DNA from: Bacteroidales bacterium
GTDB lineage: Bacteria; Planctomycetota; Planctomycetia; Gemmatales; Gemmataceae
Direction of reading: 5' to 3'
Length of the DNA stretch: 64,000 bases
Assembly: GCA_026931725.1 (NCBI GenBank)
Contig: JAIXLE010000147.1
Location: 1 to 64,000, forward strand
Shown: piece by piece, positions 18,165-27,986 of the stretch
Layout of the letters: every line of letters starts with the position of its first letter
Numbering within the stretch: the first letter of the stretch is position 1
Made by a program: the position numbers and the translations under genes
The notes under the pieces: model-generated
Databases searched by the model: none
What the model was told of the DNA's origin: nothing
Seen by the model: the letters and a program-made list of their open reading frames with translations, nothing else

Positions 18165-18186
18165 CCCACGGCGTTTCCACCGTGGG
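18165..18186 (-). terminator. Stem-loop between convergent genes, probable terminator
   Basis: CCCACGG and CCGTGGG pair as a 7-bp stem with an 8-base loop. Read on the minus strand, the stem is followed by GACTTTT, so it best fits termination of the lipoprotein gene ending at 18220; it may also act on the convergent plus-strand gene ending at 18117. Confidence 0.5.
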
Positions 18187-18219
18187 TCATGATGGGCGAT
18201 CGCCAACACGATGCGGAAA

Positions 18220-18906
18220 TCAGCGACCAATACCCAGACCTTTTTCGTAAACGTGTGGGATGTGCTTCCAGGCAATTTCCGTGGCGATTCGATCGAGGAA
18301 CCAACGGCGATAGTTCGCGGCCGAGAGCATCGGCGAATCCGTGCCGCGCGGCGCGACATCATGGCCGTACTCGCGGTAAGTACGCTCCGGGTCCGCCGTA
18401 TCGTAGACATACACGGACAGGCTCGCCTTCCCTTGCGGTACTTCTCGCCCGAAATCGTGAGAATACAGGCTAATCGCCGTCAAACCGACATCAATGACGT
18501 AATCGGCTCCCATCTGCACGCCGATCTGTCCGGGTGACAGCACTTTCCAGTCCGGGTGAGACGACTTGAACTGATCGACTTTCACCTGGTCGATCGCCTG
18601 AATTTTCTTCTTCTTGTCGTCCTTGGTTTCATCGGTCATCTTGCGGCCAATCCGAGCCGCCAAGTCACGCTCGATTCCGACGAATTCCACGGGCAACGTC
18701 GGCGGTGCGGAGCCGAGAACCAGGACGGTGATTCCTTCTTTGCCTTCCTTCGGCGGGAGCGGGTATTCAGCTGCCACCTTACCGTTGCCACGGGCGAGCC
18801 ACCACAGGCTGGCGGGTGTGCAACCCGCACTGGTGAATGCCATCATACTCAGCAGCACGGCCCGCCGTGACCAGCGTACCGTGGATGTCTCCAAAGACCG
18901 GCCCAT
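18220..18906 (-). CDS. Lipoprotein of unknown function
   Basis: About 228 residues from the ATG at 18906; an ATG at 18921 would add five residues. The N-terminus (MGRSLETSTVRWSRRAV) is followed by a hydrophobic stretch ending in the lipobox TSAGC, so the mature protein should be lipid-anchored. A lysine-rich segment (DETKDDKKKKIQ) lies in the middle, and the rest contains VLVLGSAPP, MGADYVIDVGLTAISLYS and ADPERTYREYG. No family recognised. A longer frame upstream only translates the heptanucleotide repeat array at 18926-18953 and is not credible as coding sequence. Confidence 0.6.
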   Translation of the reverse strand: MGRSLETSTVRWSRRAVLLSMMAFTSAGCTPASLWWLARGNGKVAAEYPLPPKEGKEGITVLVLGSAPPTLPVEFVGIERDLAARIGRKMTDETKDDKKKKIQAIDQVKVDQFKSSHPDWKVLSPGQIGVQMGADYVIDVGLTAISLYSHDFGREVPQGKASLSVYVYDTADPERTYREYGHDVAPRGTDSPMLSAANYRRWFLDRIATEIAWKHIPHVYEKGLGIGR

Positions 18907-18925
18907 CCGTGAGCCCCCCATAGTT

Positions 18926-18953
18926 GGAATGCGGAATGCGGAATGCGGAATGC
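18926..18953. repeat. Heptanucleotide tandem repeat, four perfect GGAATGC units
   Basis: Four exact tandem copies of GGAATGC (GCATTCC on the minus strand), followed by a partial GGAG. The array ends about 5-20 bases before the possible start codons of the minus-strand lipoprotein gene, so it falls in that gene's leader. Confidence 0.9.
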
Positions 18954-18994
18954 GGAGTTTTTGAATCCGATTCCACAATTCCAACCCCCCTACC

Positions 18995-19522
18995 CTACAG
19001 CAATATCACAACAATCCAGCGGGCGAGCATCAGCACGACCATAATGCCGATGGATACCGCCAGCATGATTTCCCCGTTCCGTACCCCAATCAACCGCCCC
19101 CGCAACACGCTCAGGAGCGACCACGGAATCAGGGCGAACCAGTACACCGCGATCAGGGTGCCCACCCAGTTCGCCTGCATCGAAGCCAGCACATCCCCAT
19201 GTGCCAGCAGGGAAAAACTCGTCGTCATGCCACAAGCTGGGCATGGTTTCCCGGTGAGGACGACCATATTGCACGGCGGCAACCCCATCTGCGTATGCGT
19301 GGCCATCAACCGCGGGCTGCCATCGGCGTTGTACGGACTCAGCCAGAGCGCGATACCCAAGATAGTCGTGAACCCAGCCGCCAGTAGCAACAACCACCCC
19401 TGCACCCAACGGGGCATGTGGTTACGCTGAGCCTGTGGCCAATGCCGGGAACTCTTCCCGAACTCGGCGACCTCGTCATCCGGGACGACCTCAAACCCCG
19501 TGTCATCCTCGGGCGCTGGCAT
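18995..19522 (-). CDS. DUF2752 family membrane protein
   Basis: 175 residues from the ATG at 19522 (a GTG at 19555 would add 11). A soluble acidic N-terminus of about 35 residues is followed by three or four hydrophobic segments. The DUF2752 hallmark is present: LPPCNMVVLTGKPCPACGMTTSF, with the CPxCGMT motif after the first membrane segment. The family is widespread in bacteria; its cysteines may bind a metal or be redox-active, but the function is unknown. It lies upstream of the lipoprotein gene on the same strand and is divergent from tilS. Confidence 0.8.
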   Translation of the reverse strand: MPAPEDDTGFEVVPDDEVAEFGKSSRHWPQAQRNHMPRWVQGWLLLLAAGFTTILGIALWLSPYNADGSPRLMATHTQMGLPPCNMVVLTGKPCPACGMTTSFSLLAHGDVLASMQANWVGTLIAVYWFALIPWSLLSVLRGRLIGVRNGEIMLAVSIGIMVVLMLARWIVVILL

Positions 19523-19627
19523 GTTGGATTCAGTTGGCGGCACGGATACCCTCACCCCGATATGGAATCAAGCCCGAAATCCGGCTCTTGCAGTACAGTA
19601 ATGATTGTACCCCGAGATGGAGACAGG

Positions 19628-20596
19628 ATGTCACGGTTCATCACCTCGATTCGGCAATTCGTGGAAGCCCACGCACTCACCGGCCCTGGCATCGTCGCCG
19701 TTTCGGGGGGGCCGGATAGCGTCGCTCTGCTGCACGGCTTGCACGCTGGTTACTCAGACGGTTTGGTCATCGCACACTTCAATCATCGACTCCGTGGCTC
19801 GGAATCCGACCAGGATGAGGCATTTGTTCGTGACCTGGGTGCCCGGTTCAACATCCCCGTGCAGGTGGCCTCAGCGGATGTGCAAGCGATGGGCGGCAAC
19901 ATCGAAGCCACGGGCCGACGCCTCCGCTACGACTGGTTCGTTGATGTCGCATCCCAGCACAGCGCACGCTGGATCGCCACCGGCCACACCGCCGACGATC
20001 AGGCCGAGACACTGCTCCACCGGATGATCCGCGGCACGGGGATTCATGGCCTGGGAGGCATCGCCGCCAACCGCCCCTTCCGTGCAGGCATCGCACTCGT
20101 TCGACCACTCTTGGCGGTCTGCCGGGCGGATGTCATCGAGTATCTGACACAGGAAAATATCGACTACCAGACCGATTCATCGAACCAAGATTCCGCATTC
20201 ACCCGCAATCGGATTCGTCAGGAACTGCTACCACTGTTGAAGACATTCAACCCGCGAATCGTCGAGTCCCTCGGTCGATTGGCTCATCAGGCACAGGAAC
20301 TCGCGGAGGATCGTGTCCACCACATCGAGTCGCTGCTCGCACGCTGTGAACGGCCTCGTGTTGGTCCCACCCTCGTTCTGGATGCCGAGGAATTGACCCT
20401 GCGGACAAGTTCCGAGATTCGGGAACTGTTCCGGCGACTCTGGCAGCGGGAAGGTTGGCCCCAACTGGGCATGACGGCGACGCACTGGGGGCGATTGGTC
20501 GATATTGCCGCTGGCACCGTTCCCGCAGCTGACTTCCCCGGCGGGCTGACCGTCCGACGGATCGGGAAGGTGGTTCAAATCGGCCATCGTGCATAA
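19628..20596 (+). CDS. tilS: tRNA(Ile)-lysidine synthase
   Basis: Converts the wobble cytidine of tRNA-Ile(CAU) to lysidine using ATP and lysine. 322 residues from the ATG at 19628, chosen because GGAGACAGG directly precedes it and the protein then begins just ahead of the catalytic domain. PP-loop SGGPDS at 26-31, HFNHRLRG, the conserved TGHTADDQAETLL, RGTGIHGLGG and RPLL, and the NQDSAFTRNRIRQELLPLL block are all present. It is at the short end for the family, with a reduced C-terminal domain. It is followed after 39 bases by purH. Confidence 0.93.
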   Translation: MSRFITSIRQFVEAHALTGPGIVAVSGGPDSVALLHGLHAGYSDGLVIAHFNHRLRGSESDQDEAFVRDLGARFNIPVQVASADVQAMGGNIEATGRRLRYDWFVDVASQHSARWIATGHTADDQAETLLHRMIRGTGIHGLGGIAANRPFRAGIALVRPLLAVCRADVIEYLTQENIDYQTDSSNQDSAFTRNRIRQELLPLLKTFNPRIVESLGRLAHQAQELAEDRVHHIESLLARCERPRVGPTLVLDAEELTLRTSSEIRELFRRLWQREGWPQLGMTATHWGRLVDIAAGTVPAADFPGGLTVRRIGKVVQIGHRA

Positions 20597-20635
20597 CCTG
20601 AACTCTGTACCCCGAAACTTGTACTTGGTGTTCCG

Positions 20636-22204
20636 ATGCTCCGTCCGATTCGTCGTGCCTTGTTTAGCGTCTCCGATAAAACCGGCCTCGTTGACTTTGC
20701 CCAGATTCTGCACACCCAACACGGCGTGGAATTGATCGCCACTGGCGGCACGAAAAAAGCCATCGCGGATGCCGGGCTGCCCGTAAAAGATGTGGCCGAA
20801 CTGACCGGCTTTCCCGAAATCCTCGATGGCCGAGTGAAGACACTGCACCCGAACATCTACGCGGGCCTACTGGCAAAGCGGGACAAACCCGAACACATGG
20901 CCACCCTGAGCGAACACAGACTGCCCGAGATTGACCTGGTCGTCTGCAACCTCTACCCGTTCGAGCAGACCGTCGCCAAACCCGGTGTAACCGAGGCTCA
21001 GGCGATCGAAAACATCGACATCGGCGGCCCCTGCATGATCCGCGCGGCCGCGAAGAACTTCCATGCCGTGACGGTAGCCGTGACTGCGGAAGATTACCCC
21101 GCCATTCTGGAAGCGCTGGCCTCCGACGGCGGGGTGCCGGAACCACTGCGTCGCCGTCTGGCACAACGGGCATTTAGTCGAATCCGTGAGTACGACCAGG
21201 CCATTGCCGCGTATTTTGAGTCCGTGATTGCTGGCGAAGATGCCCCAACACATCATCGGATTTTGAATCTGACGCTCGAACAGAAACAATTATTGCGATA
21301 TGGTGAGAACCCGCACCAATCCGCCGCGTTTTATGGGGAACCCAACATCACCCGTGTCTGCGTTGCCACCGCCGAACAACTCCACGGCAAGGAACTGAGC
21401 TACAACAACATCCTCGACCTGGATTCGGCCTTGAACTTGGCCCGAGAATTCACCCTGCCCGCAGCCGTGGTGGTCAAGCACAACAACCCCTGTGGAGCAG
21501 CCACCGCGTCCACGCTGGCCGAGGCGTTCACACAAGCCTGGGACGGTGACCCACTCTCCGCGTTCGGCGGCATTATCGCTTTCAACCGACCCGTCGACTC
21601 CGCCACGGCTGCGGCCTTGATGGGCGGTGAACGGTTCGTCGAATGTGTCATCGCCCCGGACTACGAGGAACAGGCACTCACACGACTTAAAGACTGGAAA
21701 AAGAACGTCCGTCTATTGAAGACCGGCCCGCTCGAAGGCGGCCCGCAGGGGCTTGACTATCGCCGGGTCGACGGCGGCCTACTCGTTCAAACCCGCGATG
21801 TCGGCGCTGATGACTGCACCAAGTGGGAAGTCAAGACCCAACGGCAACCCACACCCGAGGAACGGGCCGCTCTGGAGTTTGCCTGGCTGGTCTGCAAACA
21901 TGTCAAATCGAATGCGATCGTTTTGACGCAGGGCACCCAGATCGTCGGTGTCGGAGCCGGGCAGATGAGCCGGGTGGTGTCCGTGGATATTGCGGTGAAG
22001 AAAGCCGGGGAACGGGCAAAAGGCTCCGTCCTGGCATCCGATGCCTTCTTCCCCTTCCCGGACAATGTCGAACTCGCGGCCGCTGCGGGTGTGACCGCGA
22101 TCGTTCAACCCGGTGGTTCGGTCAAAGATGCCGACAGCATCGCCGCCTGCGACAAACATGGCATCACCATGCTGTTCACCGGCGTGCGGCACTTCCGACA
22201 CTAA
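20636..22204 (+). CDS. purH: Bifunctional AICAR transformylase/IMP cyclohydrolase
   Basis: Catalyses the last two steps of IMP synthesis. 522 residues, full length. N-terminal MGS-like IMP cyclohydrolase domain ([60 protein letters not shown]), then the AICARFT domain ([93 protein letters not shown]). The catalytic Lys-His pair is visible as VVKHNNP. It probably shares a transcript with tilS and ends 14 bases from the convergent oxidoreductase gene. Confidence 0.97.
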   Translation: MLRPIRRALFSVSDKTGLVDFAQILHTQHGVELIATGGTKKAIADAGLPVKDVAELTGFPEILDGRVKTLHPNIYAGLLAKRDKPEHMATLSEHRLPEIDLVVCNLYPFEQTVAKPGVTEAQAIENIDIGGPCMIRAAAKNFHAVTVAVTAEDYPAILEALASDGGVPEPLRRRLAQRAFSRIREYDQAIAAYFESVIAGEDAPTHHRILNLTLEQKQLLRYGENPHQSAAFYGEPNITRVCVATAEQLHGKELSYNNILDLDSALNLAREFTLPAAVVVKHNNPCGAATASTLAEAFTQAWDGDPLSAFGGIIAFNRPVDSATAAALMGGERFVECVIAPDYEEQALTRLKDWKKNVRLLKTGPLEGGPQGLDYRRVDGGLLVQTRDVGADDCTKWEVKTQRQPTPEERAALEFAWLVCKHVKSNAIVLTQGTQIVGVGAGQMSRVVSVDIAVKKAGERAKGSVLASDAFFPFPDNVELAAAAGVTAIVQPGGSVKDADSIAACDKHGITMLFTGVRHFRH

Positions 22205-22218
22205 CAGAAACGCACGGG

Positions 22219-23340
22219 TCAACGGGGAATCACGACCCGCTCGCCACCCTTCATCGCGGACTCGTGGGCGCACAGACCCACGAGGGTCCAGTTCGCGCTG
22301 GTCGGAGCATCGGGGAACGCGGGTTGCTGGCCCAGCACCGCCATCAGGAAGTTGTGGACCAAATGCGGATGGCTGCCGCCGTGACCGGCTCCCTGGAGGA
22401 AACTCAAGTGCGTGGCATCGTGGATGGCTCCGGTGAACTGGCGAATCCCTTCCGGCAGCCGTCCCGCGAAATCGGGCACTTTCACTCGCCGGGGAATCTG
22501 CGATTCGGGCAGTCCGCGCATGTGGAGGACCGGGTCTTCCCCTTCGATCTGCTGCCATTCAAAGCTGACGTTCGAGGCCGTGGCATCGAAACTTTCCCGA
22601 TACTGCCGGGCCGTGTCGAACAAGCTGCGTGTCACTTCCGCAACAACATCGGAATCCGCGATTTTGAATGTCGCGGTTTCGACGGCGAACGGGCTGTTGT
22701 ACTTCGGAATGAGTTCTTCCCGAATCCGCCCGGATCCGTGGCAAACGACACTCTCGGCCAGTGCGGGTTTCCCCGGTGAACTCAGCAGTGCCAGGCACGG
22801 ACTGACGCAGTGGGTGGCGTACCACATCGGCGGCAGACCGGGCCAGTAATTCGGCCAGCCGTCCATGTCCTGTTGATGGCTGCCCCGCAGAAACTGAATG
22901 CGTCCGAGTACCCCGCGATCGTACAAATCCTTGACGAATAAATACTCTCGACTGTAGACGACCGTTTCCATCATCATGTAGGTCTTGCCCGTCTCCCGTT
23001 GGAGTCGGACAATCTCGGCAATCTGCTCTTTGTCGGTCGCCATCGGTACGGTGCAAGCGACATGCTTCCCAGCCTTCAAGGCTTTGATCGTTTGCGGCCC
23101 GTGATCGGGAATGGGGCTGTTGATGTGAATGGCATCAATGGTGTTGTCCGCCAGCAGATCATCAAAATGCGTGTAACGAACCGGAACGTCGAACTGGTCG
23201 CCACAACGGTCGAGTTCCGCCTTGTTCCGCCGACAAATCGCCGTCATCTCGGCGTTCGGATGGTTCTGGTAAATCGGGATGAACTCGGACCCAAAACCCA
23301 GGCCGACAATGGCAACGCGCACCTTCCGATCGGTGGTCAT
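22219..23340 (-). CDS. Gfo/Idh/MocA family oxidoreductase
   Basis: 373 residues from the ATG at 23340, preceded by AAGGA at normal spacing; the longer open frame before it has no support. The N-terminal Rossmann fold begins VRVAIVGLGFGSEFIP (GxGxxG-like). The family EKP-like segment appears as AGKHVACTVPMAT, so the usual Lys is replaced by a CTVPM context. C-terminal alpha/beta domain. Such proteins act on sugars or inositols with NAD(P). Substrate unknown; planctomycete genomes carry many paralogues. Convergent with purH. Confidence 0.85.
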   Translation of the reverse strand: MTTDRKVRVAIVGLGFGSEFIPIYQNHPNAEMTAICRRNKAELDRCGDQFDVPVRYTHFDDLLADNTIDAIHINSPIPDHGPQTIKALKAGKHVACTVPMATDKEQIAEIVRLQRETGKTYMMMETVVYSREYLFVKDLYDRGVLGRIQFLRGSHQQDMDGWPNYWPGLPPMWYATHCVSPCLALLSSPGKPALAESVVCHGSGRIREELIPKYNSPFAVETATFKIADSDVVAEVTRSLFDTARQYRESFDATASNVSFEWQQIEGEDPVLHMRGLPESQIPRRVKVPDFAGRLPEGIRQFTGAIHDATHLSFLQGAGHGGSHPHLVHNFLMAVLGQQPAFPDAPTSANWTLVGLCAHESAMKGGERVVIPR

Positions 23341-23492
23341 GAACGGGTTCCTTGCGAAAGCAGAAGAGAAACAGGCTGCCGGGCAGGATAGACGAACCGT
23401 GAGCGGGACGCAACTACCGACAACGAAACCCCGAAAACAAACTCGCCGCACCCGGAAGGCACGGCGAGTCCTGCGACATCCTTCCGTCCCGG

Positions 23493-26400
23493 TTACGCAG
23501 TGGCGGCGGGAGCCCGTGGTGGGACAAAGCTACCCCAGAACCGAATCGGAATCAGACCCAGGCCAATCGCAATGAGATGCACGGCCCAGACGTAAACGCA
23601 CAAGTCGATGAGTTCTTTGTTGAACCCATACGAGTGCAGGCCAATTTGCAGTTGGTTGGTGCCGAACCAGCTCCAGGTGGTAATCATGTTCCCGAACAAG
23701 GTCAACACGGCCACGCCGCGATCTTTCACCAACCCGGCCCAGCGGGCGTGCAGGATCAGGGCGTTCCAGGTCACAATCAGCACGGCCCCGTTCTCTTTCG
23801 GATCCCAGCCCCAGAACCGGCCCCAGCTCTGATCCGCCCAGATTCCCCCGGAGACGGTGCCGAAGAAACTGAGCAACGTCGCCAGACAGATAATGCCATA
23901 GATCACCTGACCGAGAATTCGGCCCAGATCCATGACCCGTGTTTGCGAGCCGCTGCCGACCACGATCGGCTTTTTCAGCAGCGGGGTCATCAACCCCAGG
24001 CCGACATACGCCAACCCCACCACACCGGCAACGTAAGTCGCGGAGTAGCCCAGTGTCACCGTGGTGACGTGGACCGCCAGCCAGAAGTTGGTGTCCAGGA
24101 CGGCTTGCATCATCTCCAGCGTATCACCGTTGAGAGCAAGGTTGTGAGCGATGACCGTGGTGCCGAAGCCCAGCACCGCCGCGACCGTGTTCCCCAAACC
24201 GATCGGGAAAATCCGCTCGATGAGCAGACAGATCCCCGCCGCCGCCCAGCCGATGAACACGGCCGAAGAATACAGGTTCGTGACGAACACCATCGGCCGA
24301 TCCATCAGATACATCCGGGCGAACAGCGTCACGGAATGGATCAGGAACGTGAGAACCAGCACCCAGAACGCCGAGCGGCGGAACGCTTCCGTCAATCCGG
24401 GGTTGAACGCCGCGGCCAACCAACTCAGCATCCCGATCAGCCCCGCGAGGATGTACAGCGTTGTGCAGTGGTAGTACAACGCGGACTTGTTCAGGAAATG
24501 TTCGAGCTTCACCGCACTGCGATCACGCGATGAGATGATTTGGTCGGAATGAGATTGGAATTCCGCAACCGCTTTCTCAAACTGTCCCTGGCTCCCCGAT
24601 TGTCCCTGCAGATTGGACCGATACGCCTCTAGCATGTCGATCCAAGCCACGGCGGCGGGTTCGGCTTTGCGAGCGACGACGAGCGATTCGTCGATCACCT
24701 CGGCCATCTGATTCTGCTGTTCCGGGGTCATCTGTTTCGGATCTTCCGGCAACTTCAGTTCCTCGGCTCGCTTGGTCTTGTAGACCCGCGCCGCCATGAT
24801 CGCATTGCGGAGAGCCTCAGATGGGGTCCGCCAGCCGTTTTCCGTCTCATTCGCACTCGCTCCCGCCGCTGGAGCTGCCGGGGGAATGATTTGAGCGCCT
24901 TTGCCGCTCATCATGGAAACGACCACCAGACCGAGATGGCGGTGCAATTCCATGGCTTTATTGTCGAACAGTGTGCGATCCTTTTCCGGTCGCTGTTCGG
25001 CCTTGCGGGCCGCATCGTCGAGCTTGGCGAAGGAAGGCTTCAGCTCGTTGACGGAGTACCGCAGGCCATCGCGGGCTTTCAGGCCCAAAAATTCCAGCAA
25101 CTGATCGTTCTCGATGCGGAAGACCTGATAATCACCCGCTTCCCCCGGTTCTTCCGGGTTCGACGTAGCCAGATCGAGATACCAACGAATCGCCGGGTAA
25201 GTGGAGGTTTTCCCGTCTTTCGTCACCTTCAATTCTTCGCGGTGACTGATGAGGCGGAGGTTGACCCGTGCCACCGTGTCCAGCGGTTTGAGTCGTCCAC
25301 CATCCAGTACGGGCAGTTGGCTGATGGCATCCAGATTGAGCTTTTCGCCATTGGGCCGCATGATGGCCGAAATCAGGTACAGCCCCGCGAGTGCGGTCAA
25401 CAACCACGGGAACGCTCGCTGCCAACCCGACATCGGCACGCTCACCACGGCAGCAGGAGCATACGGTTGCGGGGTGGAACCGAGTCGCCCTTCCCGCAGT
25501 CGCCGGAGGAAGGTGAACAGGTGCATGGCAAAATGAATCAACATGCCGAGCGTGACAATCGCACAGGAGATGTACGGAATCAGCCAACCGGGATTGCGCA
25601 CGACTTGCAGCACGGTGCCACGCTCGGTCGCTTCATCCCAACCGGATTGGTAGAACGCCTCACCCCGGTACCGGAGCGGTTCGTTCATCCGAATCGTCAC
25701 TGTGCGATCTTCACCATGTTCCGGGTCAACGAGTTGAATTTCGCTGGAGAAGTTTTTCGGCTTGTTCGTCCCCTGGTAACGATCGAATTGAAAGTCAATC
25801 AGTTTGAAAGTGAACGGCTTGTAGTACCGGGTGAATCGCAGGGCGACATCATAGGCTTTGCCGTCCACATCCACGGATTGGGCAGGCATTCCGCTCCGCA
25901 GCATCGACCAAAGCGTGACGAGGTAACGGCCCAGCACCTCATCCGTGCCTTTGCGGTAGAACGTGACATGCGCGGAGGGAACATCGGCCTTGCTGGAAGT
26001 ATCCACTCCCGAGACTTCGTCGATTTTCTGAGCCTGGAACTTTTGCCCCAACCCATGATCGGCCCACGGTTTGCCGGTGCTTTCGGTCACGGGTTCGACG
26101 ATGGAATTCACCATGTACTGATCGACACCGATATCGACTGGCAAATCCGCATTCTGAATCCGAGTCTTGTCGGTCGCGCTTTGCTTGAGCAAGGTACCCG
26201 GCACGACGATCATCCGATCCTGGCCATTGCCCGCGTCCGTGACGAACGCCAGTTCGGGGTGACGATTGTCAAAAGCGTAGTTGACCGTCTCCCCCTCTGC
26301 GATCATCATTTTCTGTTCGACTTGCGATGTCCGGGTGACGATTTCCCCGACGAACAGCAGCACCAACCCAGCGTGCAGGGTAATGACCCCCGCTCGCTTC

Positions 26401-26798
26401 CAGGACAGTTTGAATCGCACGAGGTGGGCGGCGAGCAGGTTCACCAACAGTGCGAAGCCGATCGTCTTGCCACCGGGGAACGGGAACGCGCCCGACACGA
26501 CGGTATCCGGGGAAACGCCGAAGAAGACTTGTCCGAACTGCACGAGCAGTTGCAGATCCACCATGACATAGGTGGACCAGAAATACTGATCAATGATGGT
26601 CCAGATACCGGCGTTCATCTGCGCGATCGTACCAAAGAAGACCAGTGCGATGGAAAGCGCAAACAACGCCACTGTGAGTTGCAGGGACGCAAGCGGTTTG
26701 AGCATGCGTTTCACCCCCGACCACACGTTCGGTGTGGGGCGTGGGGTCTGGGGGGTGTTTTTGGGGACCGCACCCAGATCAGCAGTGATTGGGGTCAT
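23493..26798 (-). CDS. Fused ResB-CcsA cytochrome c biogenesis protein (CcsBA type)
   Basis: A 1101-residue membrane protein of system II cytochrome c maturation, which exports and attaches haem to CxxCH apocytochromes. Residues about 35-420 form the ResB/CcsB part (several spans, LHAGLVLLFVGEIVTRTS, a large periplasmic domain). About 425-800 is a linker with a span, a DGGRLKPLDTVARVNLRL segment and a helical soluble region. About 790-1101 is the CcsA/ResC part, with the WWD motif WADQSWGRFWGWDPKENGA at 986-1004 and the conserved histidines HVTTVTLGYS and GLHSYGF. A substrate for this machinery is encoded nearby (CxxCH motifs at 9599-12544). It lies 66 bases after a lipoprotein gene on the same strand. 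Confidence 0.92.
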   Translation of the reverse strand: MTPITADLGAVPKNTPQTPRPTPNVWSGVKRMLKPLASLQLTVALFALSIALVFFGTIAQMNAGIWTIIDQYFWSTYVMVDLQLLVQFGQVFFGVSPDTVVSGAFPFPGGKTIGFALLVNLLAAHLVRFKLSWKRAGVITLHAGLVLLFVGEIVTRTSQVEQKMMIAEGETVNYAFDNRHPELAFVTDAGNGQDRMIVVPGTLLKQSATDKTRIQNADLPVDIGVDQYMVNSIVEPVTESTGKPWADHGLGQKFQAQKIDEVSGVDTSSKADVPSAHVTFYRKGTDEVLGRYLVTLWSMLRSGMPAQSVDVDGKAYDVALRFTRYYKPFTFKLIDFQFDRYQGTNKPKNFSSEIQLVDPEHGEDRTVTIRMNEPLRYRGEAFYQSGWDEATERGTVLQVVRNPGWLIPYISCAIVTLGMLIHFAMHLFTFLRRLREGRLGSTPQPYAPAAVVSVPMSGWQRAFPWLLTALAGLYLISAIMRPNGEKLNLDAISQLPVLDGGRLKPLDTVARVNLRLISHREELKVTKDGKTSTYPAIRWYLDLATSNPEEPGEAGDYQVFRIENDQLLEFLGLKARDGLRYSVNELKPSFAKLDDAARKAEQRPEKDRTLFDNKAMELHRHLGLVVVSMMSGKGAQIIPPAAPAAGASANETENGWRTPSEALRNAIMAARVYKTKRAEELKLPEDPKQMTPEQQNQMAEVIDESLVVARKAEPAAVAWIDMLEAYRSNLQGQSGSQGQFEKAVAEFQSHSDQIISSRDRSAVKLEHFLNKSALYYHCTTLYILAGLIGMLSWLAAAFNPGLTEAFRRSAFWVLVLTFLIHSVTLFARMYLMDRPMVFVTNLYSSAVFIGWAAAGICLLIERIFPIGLGNTVAAVLGFGTTVIAHNLALNGDTLEMMQAVLDTNFWLAVHVTTVTLGYSATYVAGVVGLAYVGLGLMTPLLKKPIVVGSGSQTRVMDLGRILGQVIYGIICLATLLSFFGTVSGGIWADQSWGRFWGWDPKENGAVLIVTWNALILHARWAGLVKDRGVAVLTLFGNMITTWSWFGTNQLQIGLHSYGFNKELIDLCVYVWAVHLIAIGLGLIPIRFWGSFVPPRAPAATA

Positions 26799-26864
26799 AT
26801 TGTGTGTCCTCCGCCAGTGTGGCGAAGTTTGAAGGAGCGAAACAGAAACAGAATCCCACGCCGG

Positions 26865-27503
26865 TTAGCGTCCACCCATGAACGGCGGTCGGGTCGCGGC
26901 CGGGTTTTTGGGGCCGGTCACATCCACACGCACACCGTTACGACCATCAGCGGTTTTGATAGAGCGTGTGTATTTTGCGAGCAGTTCTGGTCCAGTCGGG
27001 GCACCGACCTGCCCCGCCCAACGGTCGACGTTCCCTTGGACACCACCTCGGGCTTGGGAGACAGTGAGTTCCAGCGGTGGATTACCACTCCCAATGTGGA
27101 CCGTGCGAATGACAATTCCCATCGCATTGCGGGTGGGGCCATCTTTCCATCCTGTGGGTAGCTTCCATTCGGGGCCGCCTTCCCACCCCTTGGGAAACTG
27201 AACCGAGGCCAGAAACTCATCAAATGCTTGGACTTGTGCATCCAGGGCCGAGCCGGGGCCAGCGAACTTGACGAACCACACCGGATCCTCCGCCGGGTAC
27301 ATCGCCCCGAGGAAACGATATTCTCCGGCTTCGGCAGGCGTGGAGGCTTGGGCGGCGGGGTCTGTTGTCTTGTGTGTGGCTTTCGGCACGGTGTACGATC
27401 GGACGGAATCCGCGGGCGTGCAGGCCGGTATGAGTAACCCAACCACGGCGAGCAGGAGGAACCGGGCTCGTGCGACCGTCGACATTAGCATGATGGAACG
27501 CAT
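26865..27503 (-). CDS. Lipoprotein of unknown function upstream of ccsBA
   Basis: 212 residues from the ATG at 27503; ATGs at 27491 and 27485 are alternatives. Signal sequence ARFLLLAVVGLLIPAC with a lipobox-like LIPAC, then a Thr/Ala-rich linker and a domain with FLGAMYPAEDPVWFVKFAGP, AFDEFLASVQFP, several Trp-Lys repeats and a C-terminal NGVRVDVTGPKNPAATRPPFMGG. No family recognised. Position and spacing suggest co-transcription with the cytochrome c biogenesis gene, so a role in envelope redox or haem handling is possible but unproven. Confidence 0.65.
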   Translation of the reverse strand: MRSIMLMSTVARARFLLLAVVGLLIPACTPADSVRSYTVPKATHKTTDPAAQASTPAEAGEYRFLGAMYPAEDPVWFVKFAGPGSALDAQVQAFDEFLASVQFPKGWEGGPEWKLPTGWKDGPTRNAMGIVIRTVHIGSGNPPLELTVSQARGGVQGNVDRWAGQVGAPTGPELLAKYTRSIKTADGRNGVRVDVTGPKNPAATRPPFMGGR

Positions 27504-27986
27504 TGCGGGAGATTCTCTCAACCTGGAAGAATATCGAACCCAGTAGACGGGCAACTGTTGGTAGGAGTTAAACTATTGTTTCCCGTCCGCATGAATGCGT
27601 CAAGACGGCATGCAGCGGGAGTTTTGGAAGATTCCTTCACACTCCCGACTCCGCATGATGATAGCGACTCCCCGGCCAAAAGGCTCACTCCCGATATTCG
27701 TGTCGTCCGCACTCGTCGTCCGCAGTTGCTGGAGCCATTGCGGAAGTGAATGATCCCATAAGAGGAACGGACCTATCCTGGGACATGGGAATTGCAGTCA
27801 GAACTCGTCAGGGGTGTTCCGTATCATTTTGCCCTGGTTCTCCAGCCATCGTGATCTTCACGGCCGTCTCTCGGCAACGCCTTTCCATAGCAATTCCGTT
27901 TGGGATAGACGATTTCTCGGGCACTCGGCACAATACGCCGCGCGGGGCGGTCGGTCGGCCCCTCATTCTTGGAGAAGGTGGACATC
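27504..27986. other. Intergenic region between divergent genes
   Basis: 483 bases between the lipoprotein gene (minus) and the small membrane protein gene (plus). Short open frames occur on both strands, but none has a ribosome binding site, a signal peptide or recognisable content. It should contain both promoters; I see no convincing -35/-10 pair or RNA structure. Confidence 0.5.

Noticed and set aside
18907-18984. N-terminal extension of the lipoprotein gene through the heptanucleotide array
   Set aside because: The extension would only translate the repeat (RIPHSAFRIP-like), and the signal peptide and lipobox fit the later start.
24891-27161. Plus-strand open frame of 756 codons opposite the ResB-CcsA fusion
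   Set aside because: Its length results from GC-rich codon use on the other strand. The minus-strand product has clear membrane segments and the WWD motif; this one is Arg/Gln/His-rich without a domain.
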